Shown in pieces: positions 57,177-64,000 of a DNA stretch of 64,000 bases. The position numbers and the translations under genes are program-made. Under the pieces are notes generated by a model. That model searched no databases, was not told the origin of the DNA, and saw nothing but the letters and a program-made list of their open reading frames with translations. Position 1 is the stretch's first letter. The number at the start of each line of letters is the position of its first letter. Source of the DNA: Hyphomicrobiaceae bacterium (GTDB taxonomy: Bacteria > Pseudomonadota > Alphaproteobacteria > Rhizobiales > Hyphomicrobiaceae); NCBI GenBank assembly GCA_021730785.1, contig JAKFWF010000028.1, positions 62,001 to 126,000 on the forward strand, in the 5' to 3' direction.

Positions 57177-58067
57177 ATGGCCGGCGTCGTCAAGCGAGGT
57201 TTGAGCCGAGACGAACTACTCGGCGACGGCACGCCTGCCTCTCCCCGTGGCCGGTCGATGCCACGCGACGACCGCGCTCCACCAGAGAAGTCCAAGACCT
57301 CCCGCGGTATCGATGCCGCAGTCGGTGGCGCGACGATCGCGGCGGCAGCATACGACGTCAAGCAGTATTCGGCACAGGCGGCTGGAGCCGTCACGGGGGG
57401 CGCTCGCAACGCTCAGAAGGCGGCAAAGGGTGCCGGCAAACTGGCAGCCCGTGGCGCATCCGGTGCTGCAAAGGGTCTTGGGATCGCAAATGCCGCAGCC
57501 AAGGCGGCGCAGAGCCCGGCCGCAGCCGTTGCCGGCAAGATCTTGAATTCTCCTCTCGTCAACGGTCTGAGCCGAGTTGCCCTGCCGATCCTTGCTGCAC
57601 GCGCAGCCTACAATGCATATCAGGGCTATCAAAAGGACGGAGTAAGGGGTGCTGTTCTTGGTGCCGCTGATGCGGCGACTTTTGGATTGGCTAGTGTCGG
57701 GTTTGACAAGGCCAAGAGCGCCTATAACACGGCGTTTGGTGGCCCAAGCAATGGTGGACTAGATCCGACGGCTAAGGCTCTGGTCGAAACAACATCGCCA
57801 GGCAAGCAGTTTTCAGATCTTACGCGTCCGGCTTTTCAACCGCCGGGCGGATCTCCCAGGATTACAACGGCGCAGGCAGAAAGATACTCGGCCGCCAACG
57901 GCAAGTTTTCCGCAGGCGCGCAGGAGAAAGGTGAAGGCGACAAGCAGGCCACAGGCGGTCCTCGAGGGTTTGCCAACCCGGCGACGCAGTTCGCAGCACA
58001 GTCAGCGCGTGGCGTACGCAACATTTCGGATTGGGCACGAGATGGGGATTCCAAAGGCAAGCTATGA
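57177..58067 (+). CDS. Tagged protein D: Gly/Ala-rich hydrophobic protein (296 aa)
   Basis: Residues 45-180 are Ala/Gly-rich helices (ALPILAARAAYNAYQGYQKD) and resemble the shared hydrophobic modules. The C-terminus has the variant tag RITTAQAERYSAANGKF (228-244) and GGPRGFANPATQF (260-272) in place of RGTQN. Placed between head genes and connector. Virion-internal role is inferred. Confidence 0.65.
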   Translation: MAGVVKRGLSRDELLGDGTPASPRGRSMPRDDRAPPEKSKTSRGIDAAVGGATIAAAAYDVKQYSAQAAGAVTGGARNAQKAAKGAGKLAARGASGAAKGLGIANAAAKAAQSPAAAVAGKILNSPLVNGLSRVALPILAARAAYNAYQGYQKDGVRGAVLGAADAATFGLASVGFDKAKSAYNTAFGGPSNGGLDPTAKALVETTSPGKQFSDLTRPAFQPPGGSPRITTAQAERYSAANGKFSAGAQEKGEGDKQATGGPRGFANPATQFAAQSARGVRNISDWARDGDSKGKL

Positions 58068-58123
58068 GCAGGCAAAAGGTAGAAGACAGTCAAGTTTAAT
58101 ATGACGCATAAGGATAAAGGAAA

Positions 58124-58702
58124 ATGGGAAACAAGAGAAACACGGCCACCGGCACCAAATTCGATGGGCAAGCCTCCAGATCTAAAACAAGCCAGCGTTC
58201 CGTGGATAAAGGGCAGCGTGCAATGAAAACTGGGTTAGGCGTCGCAATTACAGGAACCGCAATCAAAGGGGTGGCAACTGGCGCCGGGCTTGTTGGATTG
58301 GCAACTGCGAATGTTCCGCAAGCCGTTCTCGGGTATTTGGGGAGGCAATTCGGGCATGGAATTAATGCTGCTGGAATGGGGATTTACAACGCTGGTCAAA
58401 GACGTGTGACTTTTGCCAATGGTTTGGACGGATTAGTTTCCAAATCTAATGGCAACTCTGCCGCACTTGGAATGCGTAGAATTCAGCGCGCCATGCCACA
58501 GCAGGAGTCGCGCTTGTCGCCGGCAGAACAATCTAAATTCGCGGCAGAAAACAAGGAATACGGTCAGCAGCATGTTGCCGCCGAGCCAGCCGACAAAGGC
58601 ACTGGCAACAAGAAACGCGGCACTCAGAACGAGAAAAATCAACAGGCCATCATTGCGGCCCGCCAAGCCAAGGCTGCTGCCAACGGTGGTGGTGACAAGT
58701 AA
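58124..58702 (+). CDS. Tagged protein E: short hydrophobic protein (192 aa)
   Basis: A basic N-terminus, hydrophobic helices (GVAITGTAIKGVATGAGL, LVGLATANVPQAVLGYLG), then tag RLSPAEQSKFAAENKEYG (130-147) and KKRGTQNEKNQQAI (163-176), ending like protein B with a helix rich in Ala and Arg. The 58060-58540 stretch is visibly less GC-rich and uses more A/T third bases than neighbours, suggesting separate ancestry. Confidence 0.68.
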   Translation: MGNKRNTATGTKFDGQASRSKTSQRSVDKGQRAMKTGLGVAITGTAIKGVATGAGLVGLATANVPQAVLGYLGRQFGHGINAAGMGIYNAGQRRVTFANGLDGLVSKSNGNSAALGMRRIQRAMPQQESRLSPAEQSKFAAENKEYGQQHVAAEPADKGTGNKKRGTQNEKNQQAIIAARQAKAAANGGGDK

Positions 58703-59394
58703 TGTTCTCCGCTCGCCCTCAATTGTCGATAGCACCGGCAGCGATCGTGTCATGGAAGAAGGTCTCCCAGGGCGACCCGTTGGCGGTGTCGCTCGACGAC
58801 GTGAAGACGTTCGTCAATCGCCCGATCGAGGATACGTTCTGGGATGCTGAATATACGACATTCATCAAAGTGGCGGCTGCTGAAATCGAGCGCGTCGCTC
58901 GGATTGATCTGACGGCCAAGACCTGGGTCGGCACGCTGCCGCAGTTCTACGATCGCATCGCGCTCAACAAGCGGCCGTTCGTGACTGTCGATCGTCTGCA
59001 ATACGTGGCAGCCGCTACCGGCGAGATCCTCGACGTCGACGCGACGATCTATCAAGCCCTGCCGATGCATCAGTTGTGCGGCATGCTGTTCCTCGGCGAC
59101 GGTCTCCGGTGGCCAAACACGGCCCTTCGGATGGACGCGGTCCGCATCACGGTCAAGAGCGGCTTCGCAGTGACAAAAACGGATGAGGCTGCGGGTTATC
59201 CCGATCTGCCAGATGAGATCAAGCATGCGCTCTTGATGACGATTGCCGCGATGGACAACAAGCGTGGCGACGATACTGGCGGAGTTCGGGCAACGACGGT
59301 CTACGCGATGAAGAATGCCCGCGGCGGCTCGCTCATTCCTCCCGAGGCCAAGAGCCTGATTGCCGACTACGTCTACCGGTGGGTCACGGCGTAA
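58702..59394 (+). CDS. Head-tail connector protein (HK97 gp6-like)
   Basis: A 230-residue protein. LAVSLDDVKTFVNRPIEDTF, YTTFIKVAAAEIERVARIDL and a DEIKHALLMTIAAM helix give the helical fold of gp6-type connectors that extend the portal. Its start overlaps the end of the tagged protein gene. Confidence 0.78.
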   Translation: MFSARPQLSIAPAAIVSWKKVSQGDPLAVSLDDVKTFVNRPIEDTFWDAEYTTFIKVAAAEIERVARIDLTAKTWVGTLPQFYDRIALNKRPFVTVDRLQYVAAATGEILDVDATIYQALPMHQLCGMLFLGDGLRWPNTALRMDAVRITVKSGFAVTKTDEAAGYPDLPDEIKHALLMTIAAMDNKRGDDTGGVRATTVYAMKNARGGSLIPPEAKSLIADYVYRWVTA

Positions 59395-59759
59395 TGGGCA
59401 AGGGGTCGATCTCAGAAAAGCAGGTGACCATCGAAGTGGTGCGGCGCTCGCTCGTGGCGCCAGCGCCTGGCTCGGCCGAGGCGCGACACGACTACACGAG
59501 GGTGTTCCATACCCGAGCATCGGTCAAGTCGGCAGGCATGAACTCGGAATGGGCGATGGTCGACATCAACGGAAAGCGCCCGACGCACACATTTACGATC
59601 CGCTTCACGACGATACCATTCGACAGTCGCGATCGTGTGCGGGATGCGACCGGTCACCTGTTCCAGATCCTCAACGTCGACAACGTCGATCTGCGTAACA
59701 AGGAACTCCGCATCGTAACGTCCAACCAGGGTGATGAAAACACCCAGGCAGCAAGGTAA
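59394..59759 (+). CDS. Head closure / head-tail joining protein (121 aa)
   Basis: A small beta protein (QVTIEVVRRSLVAPAPGSAE ... THTFTIRFTTIPFDSRDRVR, HLFQILNVDNVDLRNKELRI) of the stopper type seen after gp6-like connectors. TAATG coupling. Confidence 0.75.
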   Translation: MGKGSISEKQVTIEVVRRSLVAPAPGSAEARHDYTRVFHTRASVKSAGMNSEWAMVDINGKRPTHTFTIRFTTIPFDSRDRVRDATGHLFQILNVDNVDLRNKELRIVTSNQGDENTQAAR

Positions 59760-59762
59760 GTC

Positions 59763-59906
59763 ATGGCCCGCACCTGCGACATCTTGTCATATATCGCGAT
59801 CCGCTCTTGCGGTGCAGACCCGGCGCGGGTATGCACATCGTTAGGTTCCCCAAATGCGCTCGTGGCCGATCGGCTTGCGGGCGCATTGTCGTTTGAGGGG
59901 CTGTGA
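59763..59906 (+). CDS. Microprotein between neck genes (47 aa)
   Basis: An ATG three bases after the preceding stop and a TGA that overlaps the next ATG place it tightly in the operon. It encodes TCDILSYIAIRSCGADPARV and an Ala/Leu tail. A 35-base segment recurs, noncoding, at 38106. No family recognised. Confidence 0.55.
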   Translation: MARTCDILSYIAIRSCGADPARVCTSLGSPNALVADRLAGALSFEGL

Positions 59907-60349
59907 TGGCTGGTGGCTTCTCCGAACAGGGCGAAGGCAAGGCACTGGGGTCGCTCCAGGGGCTGCCAATGCGGTTTCGCATCGGTGTGGCAGCGGCAGC
60001 CGACATGGTCGGCAAGGTCCTGGTCACGACCAACCGTAGCGGCATGGAAGCGAGCGGCAGCGGGCGGATGTATCCGAACCAGCCGCGGCAGTCTTCGGCA
60101 CCCGGCAACTACCCGGCAGTGCAGTCCGGACAGCTGCTAGGCTCCGTCGACTATGCGGTTCAGGGCATGTGGTTGGAATTCGGCTCCAAGGGCGCTTTCA
60201 ACAATGGCTTCGACTACGCCATCGCCCAGAATCAGGGCACATCGAAGATGGCGGCCCGTCCCTTCCTGGAATTGACCGTCAACAAGACCAAGGCCAAAAT
60301 CGAGAGCATTCTCGGCGAAGTGGTCTGGCGCAAGACCATCGGCGGGTGA
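59906..60349 (+). CDS. Neck / tail-completion protein (HK97 gp10-like, 147 aa)
   Basis: RFRIGVAAAADMVGKVLVTT, YPAVQSGQLLGSVDYAV and MAARPFLELTVNKTKAKIES fit the gp10-like neck family that links head and tail. A GTG one codon upstream is an alternative start. Confidence 0.75.
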   Translation: MAGGFSEQGEGKALGSLQGLPMRFRIGVAAAADMVGKVLVTTNRSGMEASGSGRMYPNQPRQSSAPGNYPAVQSGQLLGSVDYAVQGMWLEFGSKGAFNNGFDYAIAQNQGTSKMAARPFLELTVNKTKAKIESILGEVVWRKTIGG

Positions 60350-60350
60350 C

Positions 60351-61550
60351 ATGAAGATCACCCCCCTCGTCCTGCACGGCGGCGTCAATATCCCAAAGTG
60401 GACGTCTGTGTTCTCGGATCCATTCCCGGTGACGCAGATTTCTGTCGTCGCCAACCGCCAATGCACCATCACTTGCCCGTCAGCACACGGCGTGCAAATC
60501 GGCGACAAGATCGGGGTTTCGATCACCGACGCCAATACGCCAAACGCCATCACTGCGGCGGCAGTGCTCGGCAGCGGTGATGTTCTGATCACCACGTCCT
60601 TCGATCACGATCTGACGACTACGCCAGATCCTAACTTATCGGCCGCCTGGAGCCTCGTTTCCAATCTGACGGGGTTCTCTTCGAATTGGCTGAATGGCAA
60701 CCGACAGTTGGTCGAGGTCCGATCGGCGCGGCAGTTCGTGGTTCGGCCCGGCAGTGAGATCTCAACGATCACGCTCACAGGTTCGGAGAAATTGCTCGAG
60801 CGGCTCGAAGCCGAACTTATTGGCTGGCATTCGGCAACCGCCACATCAGCGACAACGCTGACGTTCCGCACACCAGACTCGGTGATGCGCTCTTATACGG
60901 TGCTGACGCCAATCGTCGTCCGCAACATCCGTATCTTCGGCGCGCTCAACCCGGAGGTCGCCTACCGCCAGTACACACAGGATGACGCCAAGTTCACTCC
61001 CTCCTACTCGGCGATGTTCGTCTGTCCAGAAGCCACGGTCAATGCGGTCCGGGCGTCGGGCTCGAAGAGCGGTGCGGTCGCCGACATCGGCCCCGGCACC
61101 GACTATCGGCAGATGTTAACTGACGGTTTCGAGATCGTCGTGTTCATTCCGTCCGCCAACTCGTCGGCCCACGTCAAAGCGATTGACCTTGCTCAGGGAG
61201 AAGTGTTCAAGGCAGTGCTGCGGTCGTTCTACGGATTGAAACTGGAGCGCTCCGAGCTCGTAGACGGCGGATCATACGCCTCGGTGTTCTTCGCGCACGG
61301 CGGGGCGAGCTCGACCAACAATGCGGTCTACTCGCACCGGTACACCTTCCAGTCATCGGCCTACCTGACCAACGCCGATGCGATCGCGCCTTGGAACTGG
61401 TCGCAGATCGACGATACCGCGATCGCAGCCGGCACACCGCCAGAAACGGTTCTGCCGATCGGCGTTCCATCGTTCCACGAACTAGACTTCACCGGCATCC
61501 TGCATGACGGGAAGCCGCAACCTCTGCTGGGGAGCTTCAAGACGTCATGA
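60351..61550 (+). CDS. Structural protein, neck or tail (399 aa)
   Basis: A beta-rich 399-residue protein (VTQISVVANRQCTITCPSAH, SDGEVVxI-like repeats, FEIVVFIPSANSSAHVKAID). Position between the gp10-like and sheath genes suggests a tail terminator or neck fibre. No family recognised. Confidence 0.62.
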   Translation: MKITPLVLHGGVNIPKWTSVFSDPFPVTQISVVANRQCTITCPSAHGVQIGDKIGVSITDANTPNAITAAAVLGSGDVLITTSFDHDLTTTPDPNLSAAWSLVSNLTGFSSNWLNGNRQLVEVRSARQFVVRPGSEISTITLTGSEKLLERLEAELIGWHSATATSATTLTFRTPDSVMRSYTVLTPIVVRNIRIFGALNPEVAYRQYTQDDAKFTPSYSAMFVCPEATVNAVRASGSKSGAVADIGPGTDYRQMLTDGFEIVVFIPSANSSAHVKAIDLAQGEVFKAVLRSFYGLKLERSELVDGGSYASVFFAHGGASSTNNAVYSHRYTFQSSAYLTNADAIAPWNWSQIDDTAIAAGTPPETVLPIGVPSFHELDFTGILHDGKPQPLLGSFKTS

Positions 61551-61789
61551 TCGAAAAGATCGCGCTCAAGGTCGAGGCCCAGGTGACAACGGGTGGCAAG
61601 CTGCCGGGCCAGACCTTCCGGGTCAATGCCATCGACGGTCAGCCGGCCGATCTCTACTGGCGCTCGCGCATCGCCGACGGCGCCGTGATTGTCGTCCCTG
61701 ACGAGTTCGCAACTGCTGCCGATCCTGTCGAGAGTGCGGCGCCCTCCCTCAAAGGCGCCCCCAAGGCGGCCAACAAGCAGAAGGACTGA
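61547..61789 (+). CDS. DUF2635-like protein upstream of the sheath (80 aa)
   Basis: KLPGQTFRVNAIDGQPADLY and WRSRIADGAVIVV follow the DUF2635 (Mu gp38-like) pattern, a small protein encoded just before the sheath in many contractile phages. ATGA-coupled. Confidence 0.62.
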   Translation: MIEKIALKVEAQVTTGGKLPGQTFRVNAIDGQPADLYWRSRIADGAVIVVPDEFATAADPVESAAPSLKGAPKAANKQKD

Positions 61790-61795
61790 CGCATC

Positions 61796-63364
61796 ATGTC
61801 ATTCGTTTCGAACCCAGTAGTCACCCTCAATATCATCCCGCGAGACGCGCAGGTTGGTCTAGAGGATCGCCGCGCGCTGTTGATCGGGCAGACCACGACA
61901 GCCGGCGCCTGGACGACGGGCCTCTATCGTGACATGCCGCGCACCGCGGCCGAGATCAACGCCCTGTTCGGCGCCCGATCGCACTTGGCGCAGATAGCTC
62001 GTGCCTTCCGCGAGGTGAACCCGGTCACGAATGTGGACGCCATCGCGCTTGCTGACAACGGCGCCGGCACGGCTGGCACTGCGGTTTGCGTCTTTGCCGG
62101 CACCGCAACGACGGCTCGCACAATCTATGTCTCGGTTGCGTCTGCCGAGAACGACCGCTACGAGATCGACGTCGAGATCGGCGACACGGCGGCGGCGGTC
62201 GGCGCCAAGCTGCTGGCGCTCGCTCAAGCCGACACCTGGGCACCGTTCACCGCTGTGCTTGAGGCTTCGTCTGTGACATTCACCGCGGCCAACAAGGGGA
62301 CGGCGTGCAACACGTGGCTGATCTCAGTCCTCGATCAGTATGACCGCCCTGCCATCGTCCCGGGCCTGACCTACACCCTGACCGGATGGGCAGGCGGTGC
62401 GACCAACCCGATCCTGACGACGTTGTTCGACGAGGTCCAGAATCTCCGTTACCAGGACATCGTCTATCCGGAAGCCTACACGTCGAGCTATCTCTACAAT
62501 TTCATCAACTCCCGCAAGAACGTCGACAACGACGTCAAGGACGGCACGGCCTATCGATACGTCACCGACACGTTCTCGAACGTGAAAGAGCTGGCGCTAA
62601 GTCTCAACTCTTCGGAAATCGTCCTGCTCTCGAACAAGGCGAACTCGGCCCCGTACTGGATCGGCCCGCACATCCCCGAGATGCCGGACGTTCAGGCCGC
62701 TCGTTTCGCTGCCGCGGTCTCTCGCCGCTTTGAGGACCAGATCTCGATCTCCGATCTCGTCGTCACCAACGAGCCGCTCGACCAGTTCGGCGGCATGGAC
62801 AAGGCGGCGCTACCGCTGTTCAACACGCCACTCCTCTACACCCGAGTTCCGCTCAAGGGCTCTGGCTACTCGGAGCCAGAGCAGCGCGAGTTGCAGGACA
62901 GCGGCATCACCGTGATCGGCGGCAACCGCCAGAACAACGCGGTGATCATGGGCGTGGTGGTTACGACTTGGCAGAACGACTCTGCCGGCAATGCCGACGA
63001 CACCTGGAAGTACCTCGAATGGCGCCAGACGCACGGTGTGATCCGCGAGTATCTTGTCCGCAACTGCCGCAAGCAATTCAGCCAGTACCGCCTGTCGTCC
63101 GGCATCCCGGTCCCCGGCTACTCAATCGCGACCGAGGCCGTTATCCGCGCCTTCCTGTACTTGCTCTACGATCAGCTTTCCGACCTCGCGCTGACGGTTA
63201 AGGGCCGTGATGCCCGCAAGTATTTCGAGGACAATCTCGTCGTCACCATCAAGCCAGCACTGCGACGGGTCGAGATCTCGGCTGACGCTCCGATGATGAG
63301 TCAACTCGGTGCGATCATCGGCAGCGTCAAGTTCAACTTCGCTCCTGGCGGCACAACGGCCTGA
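61796..63364 (+). CDS. Contractile tail sheath protein
   Basis: A 522-residue protein. NIIPRDAQVGLEDRRALLIG, YRDMPRTAAEINALFGARSH, the variable outer domain, and the conserved C-terminus (TWKYLEWRQTHGVIREYLVR ... KFNFAPGGTT) match Mu gpL-like sheaths. It forms the contractile outer tube, so the virion is of myovirus form. Confidence 0.93.
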   Translation: MSFVSNPVVTLNIIPRDAQVGLEDRRALLIGQTTTAGAWTTGLYRDMPRTAAEINALFGARSHLAQIARAFREVNPVTNVDAIALADNGAGTAGTAVCVFAGTATTARTIYVSVASAENDRYEIDVEIGDTAAAVGAKLLALAQADTWAPFTAVLEASSVTFTAANKGTACNTWLISVLDQYDRPAIVPGLTYTLTGWAGGATNPILTTLFDEVQNLRYQDIVYPEAYTSSYLYNFINSRKNVDNDVKDGTAYRYVTDTFSNVKELALSLNSSEIVLLSNKANSAPYWIGPHIPEMPDVQAARFAAAVSRRFEDQISISDLVVTNEPLDQFGGMDKAALPLFNTPLLYTRVPLKGSGYSEPEQRELQDSGITVIGGNRQNNAVIMGVVVTTWQNDSAGNADDTWKYLEWRQTHGVIREYLVRNCRKQFSQYRLSSGIPVPGYSIATEAVIRAFLYLLYDQLSDLALTVKGRDARKYFEDNLVVTIKPALRRVEISADAPMMSQLGAIIGSVKFNFAPGGTTA

Positions 63365-63394
63365 TCTAAAACAAGTAAGGAATGGTGACGAGAC

Positions 63395-63796
63395 ATGGCT
63401 ACACTTGAGCAAACACGCGTCCTAGCGACGCCGACCGTCATGATCAATGGTCGAATCATCAAGATCGTTCCTGGCACGCTCAACGAAGAAGGCGGCGGTG
63501 AAGGCAAGGTTCGAACCGTTTCGGCTGGTGGCCATGCCTTTGAGATCGTCCACGGTGTCGACGCCAAGCAGTTCATGACCTCGATCAAATTCGAGGTCGC
63601 CAACACTGCCGAGATGCAGGACTTCGTCGCGCAGTTTCATGCCGACAGTTCGGACGGCATCTCTGCTACATTGCTGATCGTGAACGACACGAAGCAGCGA
63701 GCTTTCAGCGAGGTATACATGACGAATAAGTTCATGGCCAAGTACGAAGCCGAGGGCAACATCCAGGTCGAGTGCATGGGCAAGTTCGTTCCGTGA
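63395..63796 (+). CDS. Tail tube protein
   Basis: A 133-residue protein. TPTVMINGRIIKIVPGTLNE, VSAGGHAFEIVHGVDAKQFM and FMAKYEAEGNIQVECMGKF are typical of the tube subunit encoded right after the sheath in Mu-like contractile tails. Confidence 0.85.
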   Translation: MATLEQTRVLATPTVMINGRIIKIVPGTLNEEGGGEGKVRTVSAGGHAFEIVHGVDAKQFMTSIKFEVANTAEMQDFVAQFHADSSDGISATLLIVNDTKQRAFSEVYMTNKFMAKYEAEGNIQVECMGKFVP

Positions 63797-63864
63797 TCGG
63801 TGGGGGCCCAATACGGGTTCCCATACGGTTGTTCCACTGAAACATCGCAACTGAGGGGGCTCAT

Positions 63865-64000
63865 ATGCGCGGCGAAAAAACCATTACGTTCGATTTTGAA
63901 TTCCAGTATTCGAGTGCCGGCACGTTCATGCCGGCAAACACGATCACGGTGCGGGCGCCTAGTCTAGACCAATACAAGGTGCACTCCATCATGCAGGGAT
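63865..64000 (+). CDS. Probable tail assembly chaperone, N-terminal part
   Basis: ATG behind GAGGGGG; 45 codons to the window end (RGEKTITFDFEFQYSSAGTF, TITVRAPSLDQYKVH). Its position after the tube is where tail assembly chaperones, often with a -1 frameshift, are found. Incomplete. Confidence 0.5.
   Translation, partial: MRGEKTITFDFEFQYSSAGTFMPANTITVRAPSLDQYKVHSIMQG

Noticed and set aside
1-64000. Diversity-generating retroelement or reverse transcriptase
   Set aside because: No reverse-transcriptase motif (for example YxDD) in any plausible protein and no template/variable repeat pair noticed.

Overview
The window is alphaproteobacterial, most likely from the Bradyrhizobium/Rhodopseudomonas group (Nitrobacteraceae): it has high GC and high-GC third codon positions, a CpdR cell-cycle regulator, HisN of the inositol-monophosphatase type, a pair of mmgR/suhB-like small RNAs, and phage-borne GcrA and GapR homologues. 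Positions 1-3223 are host chromosome: the 3' end of dapE, hisN, two small RNAs, an N-formylglutamate amidohydrolase-like gene and cpdR. tRNA-Val(GAC) at 3224-3298 is the attachment gene. Everything to its right, to the window end, is one prophage whose right end lies outside the window.

Prophage layout. (1) 3249-13309, leftward: tyrosine integrase reading into the tRNA, a small excisionase-like gene, then a long run of overlapping small genes that includes a MarR-type regulator, an HNH nuclease-like protein and a RecT/Bet annealase. (2) 13310-14630: control region with a repressor (leftward), an opposing HTH gene (rightward) and inverted-repeat operator candidates. (3) 14694-20912, rightward: DnaB helicase, a replication-initiator-like gene carrying nine 11-bp iterons followed by an A-rich stretch (a lambda-type internal origin candidate), a GcrA homologue and two paralogous HTH genes. 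(4) 20997-33808, rightward accessory/early genes: an amber-interrupted porin flanked by terminators, DUF3310, a DNA methyltransferase, a GapR/DUF2312 protein, a metallophosphoesterase, an HNH-AP2 endonuclease, dUTPase, a C5-cytosine methyltransferase and an amber-interrupted exonuclease. (5) 34096-36815, leftward: seven very small, partly membrane genes, closed by two terminators. (6) 37266-38764: small rightward genes around a 21-bp-arm palindrome. (7) 38815 onward, rightward: a giant polyvalent-type protein, small membrane proteins, terminase, portal, MuF-like protein, prohead protease, HK97-type capsid, connectors, then tail sheath and tail tube. The virus is therefore a contractile-tailed (myovirus-like) member of Caudoviricetes with an HK97-type head.

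The most unusual content is a set of five proteins (genes at 38815, 45427, 48226, 57177 and 58124) interleaved with or next to the head genes. They share a short C-terminal signature (an R/S-L/I/M-x3-Q/E-x2-F/Y-A/S-x-A/E-N-like tag), and four of them carry an RGTQN/RGTAN motif. Two are very large and carry domains known from polyvalent phage proteins (an HExxH peptidase with HARP-like repeats, and a DdrB-like ParB domain) in front of a homologous glycine/alanine-rich hydrophobic module. My inference is that they are virion-packaged, DNA-co-injected proteins carrying a common packaging or processing tag. A second theme is apparent manipulation of the host cell cycle and nucleoid (GcrA, GapR, two methyltransferases). 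Several genes look broken (two in-frame ambers, one homopolymer frameshift, ASCH and HNH remnants), so the prophage may be partly decayed or may use recoding. All assignments come from reading the sequence without database searches.
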